In this document: positions 12,780 to 20,397 of the stretch, in pieces | Position numbering within the stretch: the first letter of the stretch is position 1 | Layout of the letters: every line of letters begins with the position of its first letter | Source of the DNA: DATBAK01 sp036787815 | Lineage (GTDB): Bacteria; Actinomycetota; Acidimicrobiia; IMCC26256; PALSA-610 | Reading direction: 5' to 3' | DNA: 20,397 nucleotides | Assembly: GCA_036787815.1 (NCBI GenBank) | Contig: DAIQOP010000033.1 | Location: forward strand, 1 to 20,397 | The notes under the pieces: model-generated | The model's database searches: none | What the model was told of the DNA's origin: nothing | The model's input: the letters and a program-made list of their open reading frames with translations, nothing else | Position numbers and translations under genes: made by a program

Positions 12780-15082
12780 GCCGATGCGGAAGCCTTCGCG
12801 CCGCGCAGGGCCTGCCATACGCGCTCGGGCGTGGCCGGCATGTCGAGGTGGCGCACTCCAAACGGCGAGAGCGCGTCAACCACCGCGTTCTGCACCGCGG
12901 GGGTGGAGCCAATGGTTCCCGACTCCCCGATCCCCTTCGCGCCGAGCGGGTTGAGCGGGGTCGGCGTCTCGGTGTTGCTCACCTCGAACGACGGCAGCTC
13001 TGCCGCGCTCGGCATCGCGTAGTCCATGAGGTTCGCGGTGATCGGATTGCCGTCGGCGTCGTACTGCACGTGCTCGAACAGCGCCTGCGCCGCACCTTGC
13101 GCGATGCCGCCGTGCTGCTGGCCGGCGACGAGCATCGGGTTGAGGATGCGACCGCAGTCGTCGACCGCGATGTGGCGGATCAGCTCGACCCGACCCGTCT
13201 CGGTGTCGACCTCCACCACCGCCACGTGGGTGCCGAACGGGAATGTCGACTCGCCCTGGTTGAAGTCGAGCTCGTGCGCCAGCCCGGCCTCCATGCCTTC
13301 GGGACGCCGAGCAGGGTCGTTCGCCGCCGTTGCCAGCTCGGCCCACGAGCGTCGGCTGGCCGGCACACCGGCGACCTCGAGCCCGTCGTCACCGACGACG
13401 ATGTCGTCGGGGCTGGCTTCGAGCAGGTGGGCGGCGAGCGTGCGGGCCTTGTCGAGCACGACCTCGCTGGCCTGGAACACCGCGGTACCCGCGGTCTGCA
13501 GCGAACGCGATCCCATGGTGCCCTGACCGCGCGGGATGACGGCCGTGTCCGATTGCACCAGCCGCACCTTGTCCATCGGTACGCCGAGCACCTCGCTCAC
13601 GATCATCGCGAACGCGGTCTCGTGGCCCTGGCCGTGCGCGCTGGTGCCGACCTTGGCGATGACCGTGCCGTCGTCGTGCACCTCGACGGCGCCGTACTCG
13701 ACGAACAGCCCGGGCGCGGTGATCTCGACGTACGACGCGATGCCGATACCGAGCTGCTTCACGTCGCCACGGTCGCGGCGCGCCTTCTGCTCGGCGCGCA
13801 GCGCGGGATAGTCGGACGCGGCGAGCGCGGCGTCGAGCGCGTTCTCGTACTCGCCGTTGTCGTAGTTCGCGCCGGTGACGGTGGTGAGCGGGAAGTCGCC
13901 GGGCTGGAGGAAGTTGTGCCGGCGGATCTCGGCCGGGTCCATGCCGATCTCGCCCGCCGCCATGTCGAGGATGCGCTCGAGCATGCTCGCGGCTTCGGGC
14001 CGCCCCGCGCCGCGGTACGCGCCCGTCGGCGTCGTGTTGGTGACGACGCTGCGCACCGTGAACTGGATCTTCGGGATGCGGTACACACCCTGCGCCATCG
14101 TGCGGGTGAAGAACGGCAGAAACGCGCCGATCGCCGGGTAGCCGCCCGCATCGGCGAGCGCGGTGCCGCGCAGCCCGACGATCGTGCCGTCGCGCTTCAC
14201 GCCGAGCTCGACGTGCTGCACCTGCCCCCGGCCGTGCACCATCGAGACCATGTTCTCGGAGCGGGTCTCCGTCCACTTGACCGGCCGGCCGAGGAGCATC
14301 GCCGCCTTCGCTGCGATGAGGTGCTCCACGTACGTGCCCGCCTTCGGACCGAAACCCCCACCGACCGCGGGTGCGACGACCCGCACCGCGGACACGTCGA
14401 GACCCAACGCCGAGGCGACCGGTTCCTGCAGCCCATTCGGCGCCTGGGTGGGCACCCACACCGTGATCCCGCCGTCGGGCGCGCCCGGCACCGCGACGAT
14501 GCCGTTGCCCTCCATGGGCACGCCGGCGAGGCGCTGGTTGTAGAACACCTCGGAGACGACGACGTCGGCGCCGTCGAACACCGTGGGGTCGGTGCCGAAG
14601 TCCATCTCGAACGCGAGGTTCGACCCGTGCTCGGGGAACACGACGGGCGCGTCGGCGGCGAGCGCGGCCTCGGCGTCGATCACGACCGGGAGCGGGTCGT
14701 AGTCGACGATCACGAGCTCGGCCGCGTCGACGGCCTGGGCGCGCGTCTCCGCGACGACCGCGGCGATCACGTCGCCGACGAAGCGGACCGTGCCGCGCGC
14801 GAGCGGCGGGCGGTTGAAGACCGGCGGCAGCATCGCGAAGCCCTGCTGCGCGGGCAGGTCGAGATCGTCGGCCGTGTAGACACCGAGCACCCCCGGCATC
14901 GCGAGCGCCTCGCTGGTGTCGATCGCGCCGAGGCGCGCGTGGGCGAACATCGAGCGCACGAAGACCACGTGGGCCATCGAGTCGAACGCGAGGTCGTCGA
15001 AGTACTGCGTCTCACCGCGCAGGACACCCGGGTCCTCTTTGCGACGGACTGCGTTCCCGAGGATCGATCCCGACCTGGCCAT
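12776..15082 (-). CDS. Xanthine dehydrogenase/CoxL-family molybdopterin-binding large subunit
   Basis: The 768-residue protein is the large, molybdenum-cofactor subunit of a xanthine dehydrogenase/aldehyde oxidase/CO-dehydrogenase-type hydroxylase. Visible blocks are the N-terminal a/b hammerhead domain (GNAVRRKEDPGVLRGETQYFDD), the MoCo-binding VGGGFGPK (near 241–247), AYRGAGR (355–361) and the catalytic glutamate in KGIGESGTIG (E720). AYRGAGR is the form II signature. The form I CO-oxidising loop contains AYxCSFR, so true aerobic CO oxidation is unlikely. The ATG at 15080–15082 was chosen because GGGGGAAG lies just upstream and the preceding codons look non-coding. No FAD (medium) or 2Fe-2S (small) subunit gene is next to it in this window. 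Its substrate is unknown. Confidence 0.92.
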   Translation of the reverse strand: MARSGSILGNAVRRKEDPGVLRGETQYFDDLAFDSMAHVVFVRSMFAHARLGAIDTSEALAMPGVLGVYTADDLDLPAQQGFAMLPPVFNRPPLARGTVRFVGDVIAAVVAETRAQAVDAAELVIVDYDPLPVVIDAEAALAADAPVVFPEHGSNLAFEMDFGTDPTVFDGADVVVSEVFYNQRLAGVPMEGNGIVAVPGAPDGGITVWVPTQAPNGLQEPVASALGLDVSAVRVVAPAVGGGFGPKAGTYVEHLIAAKAAMLLGRPVKWTETRSENMVSMVHGRGQVQHVELGVKRDGTIVGLRGTALADAGGYPAIGAFLPFFTRTMAQGVYRIPKIQFTVRSVVTNTTPTGAYRGAGRPEAASMLERILDMAAGEIGMDPAEIRRHNFLQPGDFPLTTVTGANYDNGEYENALDAALAASDYPALRAEQKARRDRGDVKQLGIGIASYVEITAPGLFVEYGAVEVHDDGTVIAKVGTSAHGQGHETAFAMIVSEVLGVPMDKVRLVQSDTAVIPRGQGTMGSRSLQTAGTAVFQASEVVLDKARTLAAHLLEASPDDIVVGDDGLEVAGVPASRRSWAELATAANDPARRPEGMEAGLAHELDFNQGESTFPFGTHVAVVEVDTETGRVELIRHIAVDDCGRILNPMLVAGQQHGGIAQGAAQALFEHVQYDADGNPITANLMDYAMPSAAELPSFEVSNTETPTPLNPLGAKGIGESGTIGSTPAVQNAVVDALSPFGVRHLDMPATPERVWQALRGAKASASA

Positions 15083-15154
15083 TCTTCCCCCTGCTCGACC
15101 GTGCTCCGGCGGCGCCGACACTACCGGCCGGGTTCCCCTCGTCTCGCCGGGGCT

Positions 15155-16117
15155 TCAGCTCGAGCCGGGCTCGGGATACGCCCGCGCGATGCGGGCGAGC
15201 GCCTCGTGCAACTCGGCGACGGTCTCGTAGATGATGTCGGCGACCGGCCGGACCGAGTCGATCCGGCCGGCCACCTGTCCCCCGAAGGCGAAGGCCGCGT
15301 CGAGGTTGCCCTCGAAGTAGAGGTCGAGCACTCCCCCGAGCTCACCCAGCGAGACCGCCTCCTGCCGCTCGAGGTCGGCACTGCGCGAAGTGCGCAACAC
15401 CCGGAAGGCCGGCTGGGCGAACCGGTTGAGGAGGACGGTGTCGCTCTCGGTCGAGTCGACGACGAGCTGCTTGTACTTGTCGTGCACCGGCGACTCCGCC
15501 GCGCTCAGCATGCGGGTGCCCATCTGCACGCCCTCGGCCCCGAGGACGAACGAAGCGGCCATCGACCGGCCGTCGACGATTCCCCCGGCGGCGATCACCG
15601 GCACGTCGACCTTCGAGCACACGAGCGGCAGGAGCACCATCGTCGACGCACCCGACGGGTGCTTGAACCCGCCCCCTTCGTTCCCTTCGACGACGAGCCC
15701 GTCGACGCCGGCCCGCACCGCCTTGAGCGCGCCGCGCAACGAGGGCACGACGTGGAACACCGTCAGGCCCGCGTCCTTCAGCATCGCGGTGTACTTGGTC
15801 GGGTCGCCGGCCGACGTGGTGACGAACCGCACTCCGTTGTCGACGACGAAGTCGACGATGCTCGCGTCGCGAACGAACAGCTGGGCGATGTTCACGCCGA
15901 ACGGCTTGTCGGTGAGATCGCGCATCTTGGTGATCTCGGCTCGGACGGCGTCGAGATCGCCCGACGACGTCTCGATGATGCCGAGGCCGCCCGCGTTCGA
16001 CACGGCCGACGCGAGCTGCGCCCGCGCGATGTACCCCATCGGCGCCTGCACGATCGGGTACTCCACCCCGAGCAACTCCGTCACCCGGTTGACGATCGGA
16101 GCAGGCTTCGCACTCAT
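15155..16117 (-). CDS. Nitronate monooxygenase-like FMN TIM-barrel protein
   Basis: The 320-residue flavoprotein belongs to the 2-nitropropane dioxygenase/NMO superfamily. Family features are VEYPIVQAPMGYIARAQLASAVSNAGGLGIIE at the N-terminus, FGVNIAQL, and the FMN phosphate region PVIAAGGIVDGRSMAASFVLGAEGVQMGTRML. The loop that in class I enzymes reads EAGGH, with the catalytic histidine, reads EGGGFKH here (147–153). The histidine is therefore missing at that exact position, and a different reaction is possible, for example in fatty-acid or aromatic catabolism. The ATG overlaps the EthD stop in ATGA. The hydroxylase gene follows after 72 nt, suggesting one operon of accessory oxidative metabolism. 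Confidence 0.87.
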   Translation of the reverse strand: MSAKPAPIVNRVTELLGVEYPIVQAPMGYIARAQLASAVSNAGGLGIIETSSGDLDAVRAEITKMRDLTDKPFGVNIAQLFVRDASIVDFVVDNGVRFVTTSAGDPTKYTAMLKDAGLTVFHVVPSLRGALKAVRAGVDGLVVEGNEGGGFKHPSGASTMVLLPLVCSKVDVPVIAAGGIVDGRSMAASFVLGAEGVQMGTRMLSAAESPVHDKYKQLVVDSTESDTVLLNRFAQPAFRVLRTSRSADLERQEAVSLGELGGVLDLYFEGNLDAAFAFGGQVAGRIDSVRPVADIIYETVAELHEALARIARAYPEPGSS

Positions 16118-16815
16118 GCAGATGCGACCGTGTGAACAGGTAGCTCGGTCATGAGGCCGCTGCCGGAGGAAGGGCGGCCCATGAAGACCGCGACGTCTTC
16201 CATGATGACGCGGCGCCCTTCGTCGGAATCGAAGAAGCGGTTCTCGAAGTCGTCGCGCGTCGCGAAGTGCAGTTCGGCGATGCCGTCGATGTCGCGGCCC
16301 CCCGGCGTGAACGCGCGCCGCACGTAGTCCTGCGTGTAGTTCCAGAGACCCGGGTGATGCTCGAGCGCGAGCGGCGTGTGGTTCTCGCTCCAGTGCCGCA
16401 CGAACTGCTCGTGGTTGAGACCCTCGGCCCGGCGCATGAACGACACGAGCTTCACGCCGGGAGCCTCGGTGCCGTCGGGCCACGTGCGTTCGTAGGTCTT
16501 CGGGCGCTCACAACGGACGCGCCACACGTCGACGCGCCGCGCGAGCCGGTAGAGGTCGTCGCGGCCCGGGAGGTCGTCGAGGTCGTGGGCCTCCTCGAGG
16601 CCGAGCATCAGGAACCCGTCGACGTTCGCGGTGAGACCGTCGGCGTCGGGCTTGCGCGTGTACGCGCCCTGGTCGGCGGCCGCGAGGTTCACGGTCAGGT
16701 CGAGGAGCTTCCCGCCCTCGAGCGCGAGCGGGGCCCAGTCACCGACCAGCGCCGCGCGAAAGCCGTCCGCGGTCATCGCCGCGGCGCGCCACACGGCCAC
16801 CGCGAGCTGCTCCAC
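16114..16815 (-). CDS. EthD-domain (dimeric alpha/beta barrel) protein
   Basis: The 233-residue protein has an EthD-like domain in its C-terminal half (about 120–215: VKLVSFMRRAEGLNHEQFVRHWSENHTPLALEHHPG, then YTQDYVRRAF and DGIAELHFATRDDFENRFFDSDEGR). The N-terminal half (MEQLAVAVWRAAAMTADGFRAAL) may be a second, diverged copy of the same ferredoxin-like fold. EthD proteins accompany various oxidative degradation pathways, and their chemistry is poorly defined. The GTG start (16813–16815) has a textbook GGAGGT five bases upstream, so the start is well supported. It is the first gene of an operon with the NMO-like and molybdenum hydroxylase genes. Confidence 0.85.
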   Translation of the reverse strand: MEQLAVAVWRAAAMTADGFRAALVGDWAPLALEGGKLLDLTVNLAAADQGAYTRKPDADGLTANVDGFLMLGLEEAHDLDDLPGRDDLYRLARRVDVWRVRCERPKTYERTWPDGTEAPGVKLVSFMRRAEGLNHEQFVRHWSENHTPLALEHHPGLWNYTQDYVRRAFTPGGRDIDGIAELHFATRDDFENRFFDSDEGRRVIMEDVAVFMGRPSSGSGLMTELPVHTVASA

Positions 16816-16940
16816 GTCTGACCTCCGCGATCGCGTCCTCGATCGGCCGCAGCGTAGGCGGCGGAAGCACCAGGCCCCATGACACCGACGCGGTCACGAG
16901 CGCCCGGGTGACGATGCCGCTCGCCGGACCGTGCACCAGA

Positions 16941-16960
16941 CGTCCTTCTGCGTCCTTCTA
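16941..16960. repeat. 10-bp direct repeat downstream of apbE
   Basis: CGTCCTTCTG is followed directly by CGTCCTTCTA, in the 147-nt spacer between apbE and the EthD gene. It may be a regulator half-site pair or chance. Nothing else was recognised in this spacer apart from the EthD ribosome-binding site. Confidence 0.35.
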
Positions 16961-16962
16961 TG

Positions 16963-17985
16963 TCACGGGTGGGGCACGCGGAACGCGTCGAGCCCGGGCA
17001 GCTCCTCGACCCGGCCGTCGTCGTGCACGAACAGACCCGTCGCGCCGGCGTCGCACACGATCGACACACCCTCGTCGGGCCCGGCCACGAAGGCCGCCTT
17101 CGCGAGCGCCTCGGCCCACCAGGCTTCGCCGGCGACCACGGTGACGGCCGCGAGCCCGGTTCGCGCGCTCGTGCCGGTGGTCGGCTCGATGAGGTGATGG
17201 ACCGGCCGGCCGTCGCGCTCCCACGCTCGCGTCACACGCGAGCTCGTCGCGACTCCCCCGTCGCCGACGGCGATCGGACCCGGAGTGGCGCCGCAGCCCG
17301 CGTCGCGGCCGAACGGGTCGTCGACCCGGATCGTCCAGTGCTCGGCATCGGGCGCCCGGCCGACGACCCGAAGATCGCCGCCCAGGTTCACGGACGCGCC
17401 GTCGGCCCCGGCCGCGAGCAGCGCGGTCGCGACGAGGTCGGCGGCGTAGCCCTTGCCAATGCCGCCGAGGTCGAGGACGACACCTTCGGGAAGCGTGACC
17501 GCGCCCACCGTTGCGTCGAGCACGATGCCGGCGCACCCCGGCACCGGGATCGGCGGTCGGAGCGCGGTCGTCACCCACCCGCTCTCGGCGATCACCGCCT
17601 CGAACTCACGGTCGTACCCGGAGGCGCCCGGTGCCCCGTCGCGCGCGCCGCCGCTGTGCATGAGCGCGAAGTCCCGGTCGTACCCCGCGGCCCGGAGGGC
17701 CGGGAGCACCGTGGGGTCGAAGCGGCCGCCGGTACGGCGCCAGGCGTCGACGGCGTGTGCGACGACCGCGAACGTGTCGCGCGACACGACCACCGGCCGG
17801 CCGGGGCTCGCGTCGAGACGCGAGATCTCGCTCGACGCACGGAAGCGACTCCAGCGGGCTTCGAGCAGCTCGAGGTGCGCGCGGGCGTCGTCGAGCAGCA
17901 GCGGGTCTCCGCCCACCAGCACGAGATGGGCGTCCGAGCCCATCACCCGAAAGCGCGTCTCGTGCACCGTCGACGTGCAGGTCAT
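16963..17985 (-). CDS. apbE: ApbE family FAD:protein FMN transferase
   Basis: ApbE enzymes attach FMN from FAD covalently to a threonine or serine of target flavoproteins. The 340-residue protein shows VMGSDAHLVLVG near the N-terminus, RFRASSEISRLDASPG, DLGGIGKGYAADLV, NLGGDLRVVGRAPD, GDGGVATSSRVTRAW and HHLIEPTTGTSARTG. Together these form the FAD and metal sites of the family. There is no signal peptide or lipobox, unlike many secreted bacterial ApbE lipoproteins, so it should work in the cytosol. The ATG (17983–17985) follows GGGGG at six bases. It lies 108 nt after the fucosidase gene. No obvious FMN-acceptor protein is encoded beside it in the window. Confidence 0.92.
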   Translation of the reverse strand: MTCTSTVHETRFRVMGSDAHLVLVGGDPLLLDDARAHLELLEARWSRFRASSEISRLDASPGRPVVVSRDTFAVVAHAVDAWRRTGGRFDPTVLPALRAAGYDRDFALMHSGGARDGAPGASGYDREFEAVIAESGWVTTALRPPIPVPGCAGIVLDATVGAVTLPEGVVLDLGGIGKGYAADLVATALLAAGADGASVNLGGDLRVVGRAPDAEHWTIRVDDPFGRDAGCGATPGPIAVGDGGVATSSRVTRAWERDGRPVHHLIEPTTGTSARTGLAAVTVVAGEAWWAEALAKAAFVAGPDEGVSIVCDAGATGLFVHDDGRVEELPGLDAFRVPHP

Positions 17986-18093
17986 CAGCTGCCCCCGGTC
18001 GGGATCCTCGGCGCGCGACGTCCGCGCCGCCGCGGTATCGGCGCGCGAGGGCCCCGGCCTTCAGCGCGGGCCGAGATTCGGGTGGATCTCGGG

Positions 18094-20352
18094 CTATGGC
18101 GGCGACCAGATCGAACCGTCGCCGAGGTCGTTGCCTCCGGGCCCGAGCGCGGTGTTGGCGACGATCGCGTGCTCCCGCGCTTCGGAGATCGCGTTGCCCG
18201 CGACGAGGGAGGCGTCGGCGTCCCACGCCAGGATCCCCACCCGGCAGCCGTGCAGCCAGTTCTCCTCGACCCTGGTCGCCACCGCTCCGCGTTCGAGCAG
18301 CACGCCGGTGTCGCAGCGCTCCGCGATGTTGTGGTCGACCGCGTGGTCGCGCCCGCCCTCGATCGAGACCGCTCGCATCGTGCGCCTGATCCGGTTGCGA
18401 TGCACCGTCGCGCCCGACCCGTCGCGTACGTGGACGGCGAACCAGCGGGCCTCGATGCGGTTGTGCTCCACCCGCGCTCGCGACGACCCGGAGATCCGGA
18501 TCGCGCACAGGTCGTCGTGACATTCGTTGTGCTCGACCGTGACGTCGGAACCGCCGGTCACCTCGATGCCCACGCCCCACCGCAACCCGTGCTGGAAGTT
18601 GCCGGCGACCAGGGAGTCGGAGGCGCCGTCGAGCGACACGTTGCCGCCCGCGATCACGTTGCCCTCGACGCGATGCCCGGAACCACCCGAGATCGCGATC
18701 GCCTCGACGGCACAGTGCCGGATCACGACCGCATCCGCGTTGCGGGCGGTGACGCACGTCGGTGGCACGAACATGTAGCCGGGAGCGCCGCCGCCGACCG
18801 TGATCCCCTCGATCGCCGCGCCGGCCGCAAGATCGACGACGGCATTTCCGCCACCCTCGACGACCACGTCGCGCGCCGCGGTGCCCGCGAGGGAACGCAG
18901 CGTCACGCCCGCGGGAACCTTCAGGGGGAAGGGACCGTCGCCATACACGCCCGCAGAAAGGGTGACGACGGCCCCGTGCACGGCGCCTGCGAGGGCGTCG
19001 TGGAGCGACGCGATCGGCGCGCCGTCGAGCAGCACCCGACCCGGGCCCGGCGGGCTCGTGATCACGATGCGCGCCCCGTCGCGCGCCTCGATGGCGACGC
19101 GGCACACGGTCGCGAGCGACGGGGCACCCGGCGTGGAAGTCGTGAGCTCGAGCCCGTCGGCGCGCGGCTGCCATTCGACCGGCGCGCCGTCGGCGCGCGC
19201 GACCGTGAGCACGCGACCGGCCTCCGGGCCGAGACCGGGCACGACGAGCCGGCCGCGCGCGGCGGTGTCGACGACGTTGAGGTGTGTGGCGCCGCGCTCG
19301 CCCGCACCGGGCGCCGTCGTGACCCACGTCGAGCCTTCGCCCGGGGTCGCGAACGGTTGCGATTCGTGCACCACCTCGGCGTGCGCGTGCACCCACGCGC
19401 CGGCGTCGAGCAACGCGCGCGACTGGATCTCGGGGATCGAGCCGTCGGCCTCGGGGCCGATGTTCAACAGCAGATGACCACCCTTGGCGATCGTCTCGAC
19501 GAGGAGCGCGACGACGCGCGCACCGTCGAGGTAGTCGTCGGGCTCCTCGGCGTGGTTCACGCAGAACGAGTACGAGAGCCCGCGGCAGAGCTCCCACGGG
19601 CGGTCGGGCGGGCGATCGGGTACGTCGTACTCGAAGACCATGAAGTCGGAGTGCGACGCCCAGAAGCGGTCGTTCACCACGCCTTCGAGGCCCAACCGAT
19701 CCATCGCCGCGTAGTACTCGGCGACGATCTCGTCGGAGCGCCAGTGGAACGGCAGATGCCCCCAGTGCCCGTCGCCCCAGAGGATCGAGGGTGCGAACCG
19801 CTCGACGAGCTCGCGGATCTGCGGCCGCATGTAGGCGTCGACGTACGCGTCGGCGTCGGGATACGCCGGGTGCGACCAGTCGAGCAACGAGTAGTAGAGA
19901 CCGAAGCGAATCTGCGCGCGTTCGGACGCCGCCGCGAGCTCCGCGATCACGTCGCGATGCGGACCGACCTTCGTCGCGGTCCGGTCGGTGAGCGCCGAGT
20001 CCCAGAAGCAGAACCCGTCGTGATGCTTCGTGACCGGCACCATGTAGCGCATGCCGGCGTCGCGCGCGAGCTCCGCGTACGCGTCGGCATCGAAGCGTTC
20101 GTAGGTGAGCATCGGTGCGAAGTCGTCGAAGGCGACACCCGGCCAGTGCTCGGCGTGCCAAGCCATCACCTCGGGCAGCGGCGACGTCGGGTGCAACACG
20201 ACATCGGCACGCGGCTCGAGGTGCGACCAGTACCAGTCGGCGTACTCGTGCACCGGTGCGAACGCGGGAACCGTCGCGAGGTTCGCGTGCACGAACATGC
20301 CGTACCGGCAGCCGTCCCACCACGCCGGAAGTGCCCGCGCGGTGAGGCTCAC
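18094..20352 (-). CDS. GH29 alpha-L-fucosidase fused to a right-handed beta-helix
   Basis: The 752-residue protein has an N-terminal GH29 fucosidase domain (about 5–335) with WWDGCRYGMFVHANLA, VTKHHDGFCFWDSALTD (His-His near 110) and FAPSILWGDGHWG, where Asp194 is the likely nucleophile, then KGGHLLLNIGPEADGSI. A beta-rich linker (336–440) follows. Then comes a parallel beta-helix (445–745) opening with ASLHDALAGAVHGAVVTLSAG (DUF1565/NosD-like) and continuing as coils of about 22 residues with a V-x-x-N ladder: VEGN, VAGN, VEHN, VEHN, VHRN, VDHN, VEEN, VAGN. No signal peptide is present; the catalytic domain begins almost at once, so fucoside cleavage would be intracellular. The GTG at 20350–20352 overlaps the upstream stop (GTGA). 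A GTG at 20364 is the alternative. The beta-helix may bind or process a polysaccharide, but this is inference. Confidence 0.92.
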   Translation of the reverse strand: MSLTARALPAWWDGCRYGMFVHANLATVPAFAPVHEYADWYWSHLEPRADVVLHPTSPLPEVMAWHAEHWPGVAFDDFAPMLTYERFDADAYAELARDAGMRYMVPVTKHHDGFCFWDSALTDRTATKVGPHRDVIAELAAASERAQIRFGLYYSLLDWSHPAYPDADAYVDAYMRPQIRELVERFAPSILWGDGHWGHLPFHWRSDEIVAEYYAAMDRLGLEGVVNDRFWASHSDFMVFEYDVPDRPPDRPWELCRGLSYSFCVNHAEEPDDYLDGARVVALLVETIAKGGHLLLNIGPEADGSIPEIQSRALLDAGAWVHAHAEVVHESQPFATPGEGSTWVTTAPGAGERGATHLNVVDTAARGRLVVPGLGPEAGRVLTVARADGAPVEWQPRADGLELTTSTPGAPSLATVCRVAIEARDGARIVITSPPGPGRVLLDGAPIASLHDALAGAVHGAVVTLSAGVYGDGPFPLKVPAGVTLRSLAGTAARDVVVEGGGNAVVDLAAGAAIEGITVGGGAPGYMFVPPTCVTARNADAVVIRHCAVEAIAISGGSGHRVEGNVIAGGNVSLDGASDSLVAGNFQHGLRWGVGIEVTGGSDVTVEHNECHDDLCAIRISGSSRARVEHNRIEARWFAVHVRDGSGATVHRNRIRRTMRAVSIEGGRDHAVDHNIAERCDTGVLLERGAVATRVEENWLHGCRVGILAWDADASLVAGNAISEAREHAIVANTALGPGGNDLGDGSIWSPP

Positions 20353-20397
20353 GCCGCCAACCACGCGGCGACACTCGCCATGAGATAGCCGTCGTAG
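20349..20397 (-). CDS. 3' end of an unidentified upstream gene
   Basis: The last 15 codons (YDGYLMASVAAWLAA) end with a TGA that overlaps the fucosidase GTG in GTGA, the same junction style as elsewhere in the window. Too little is visible to name a family. It would be the upstream partner of the fucosidase gene, perhaps another sugar-metabolism enzyme. Confidence 0.4.
   Translation of the reverse strand, partial: YDGYLMASVAAWLAA

Noticed and set aside
12776..15082. Aerobic CO dehydrogenase (coxL)
   Set aside because: The active-site loop is AYRGAGR and not the form I loop, and no coxM or coxS is adjacent.
12848..16135. Long plus-strand open frame opposite the hydroxylase and NMO-like genes
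   Set aside because: Same antisense effect; no recognisable motif and low-complexity composition.
16739..16936. Small minus-strand ORF before the EthD gene
   Set aside because: It overlaps the EthD start in another frame, has no ribosome-binding site of its own and shows no family features.
16960..20388. Long plus-strand open frame opposite apbE and the fucosidase
   Set aside because: It is a high-GC antisense artefact: the translation is Arg- and Asp-rich without domains, while the minus strand encodes two clear enzymes.

Overview
The window is very GC-rich, densely coded DNA with many GTG starts, almost certainly from an actinomycetote. The best inference is an uncultured relative of the class Acidimicrobiia, and a run of 100 N suggests a draft or metagenome assembly. 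The main phylogenetic clue is the order mec–cysO–cysM–(tsaC)–murI–Rv1339-like MBL–rph–rdgB. It parallels the Mycobacterium tuberculosis block Rv1334–Rv1341, with tsaC where M. tuberculosis has a rhomboid gene.

Layout. (1) 1–3948: the 3' part of a GNAT acetyltransferase (+), a small four-cysteine protein (-), and a divergent four-PAS GGDEF–EAL c-di-GMP enzyme (+). A perfect 12-bp inverted repeat lies between the last two. (2) 3956–10754, all minus strand: a tightly packed operon cysO–cysM–tsaC–murI–MBL phosphodiesterase–rph–rdgB–alpha/beta hydrolase–hypothetical protein. Most junctions are GTGA or ATGA stop/start overlaps. It covers protein-carried sulfur transfer for cysteine, tRNA t6A synthesis, D-glutamate for peptidoglycan, nucleotide signalling, RNA 3' trimming and nucleotide-pool cleaning. 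(3) 10894–12004: a single plus-strand gene for an AbiEi-like HTH plus DUF559/Vsr-like nuclease-fold protein. It is bracketed by two 39-bp palindromic repeats and splits mec from cysO, so it looks like a small mobile unit inserted in a conserved operon. (4) 12071–12779: mec (JAMM peptidase), preceded by a 53-bp tandem repeat. Each repeat unit carries a Shine-Dalgarno sequence, an ATG and an 18-codon ORF whose stop overlaps the next start. The array is broken by the assembly gap. (5) 12776–16815, minus: a molybdopterin hydroxylase large subunit without visible partner subunits, a nitronate-monooxygenase-like flavoprotein and an EthD-domain protein. (6) 16963–20397, minus: an ApbE flavin transferase, an alpha-L-fucosidase fused to a parallel beta-helix, and the tail of one more gene.

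The strongest candidates for something undescribed are the DUF559 gene with its flanking palindromes, the array of coupled mini-ORFs before mec, and the sulfur carrier CysO whose terminal Gly-Gly is masked by six extra residues. No rRNA, tRNA, CRISPR array or classical transposase was seen.
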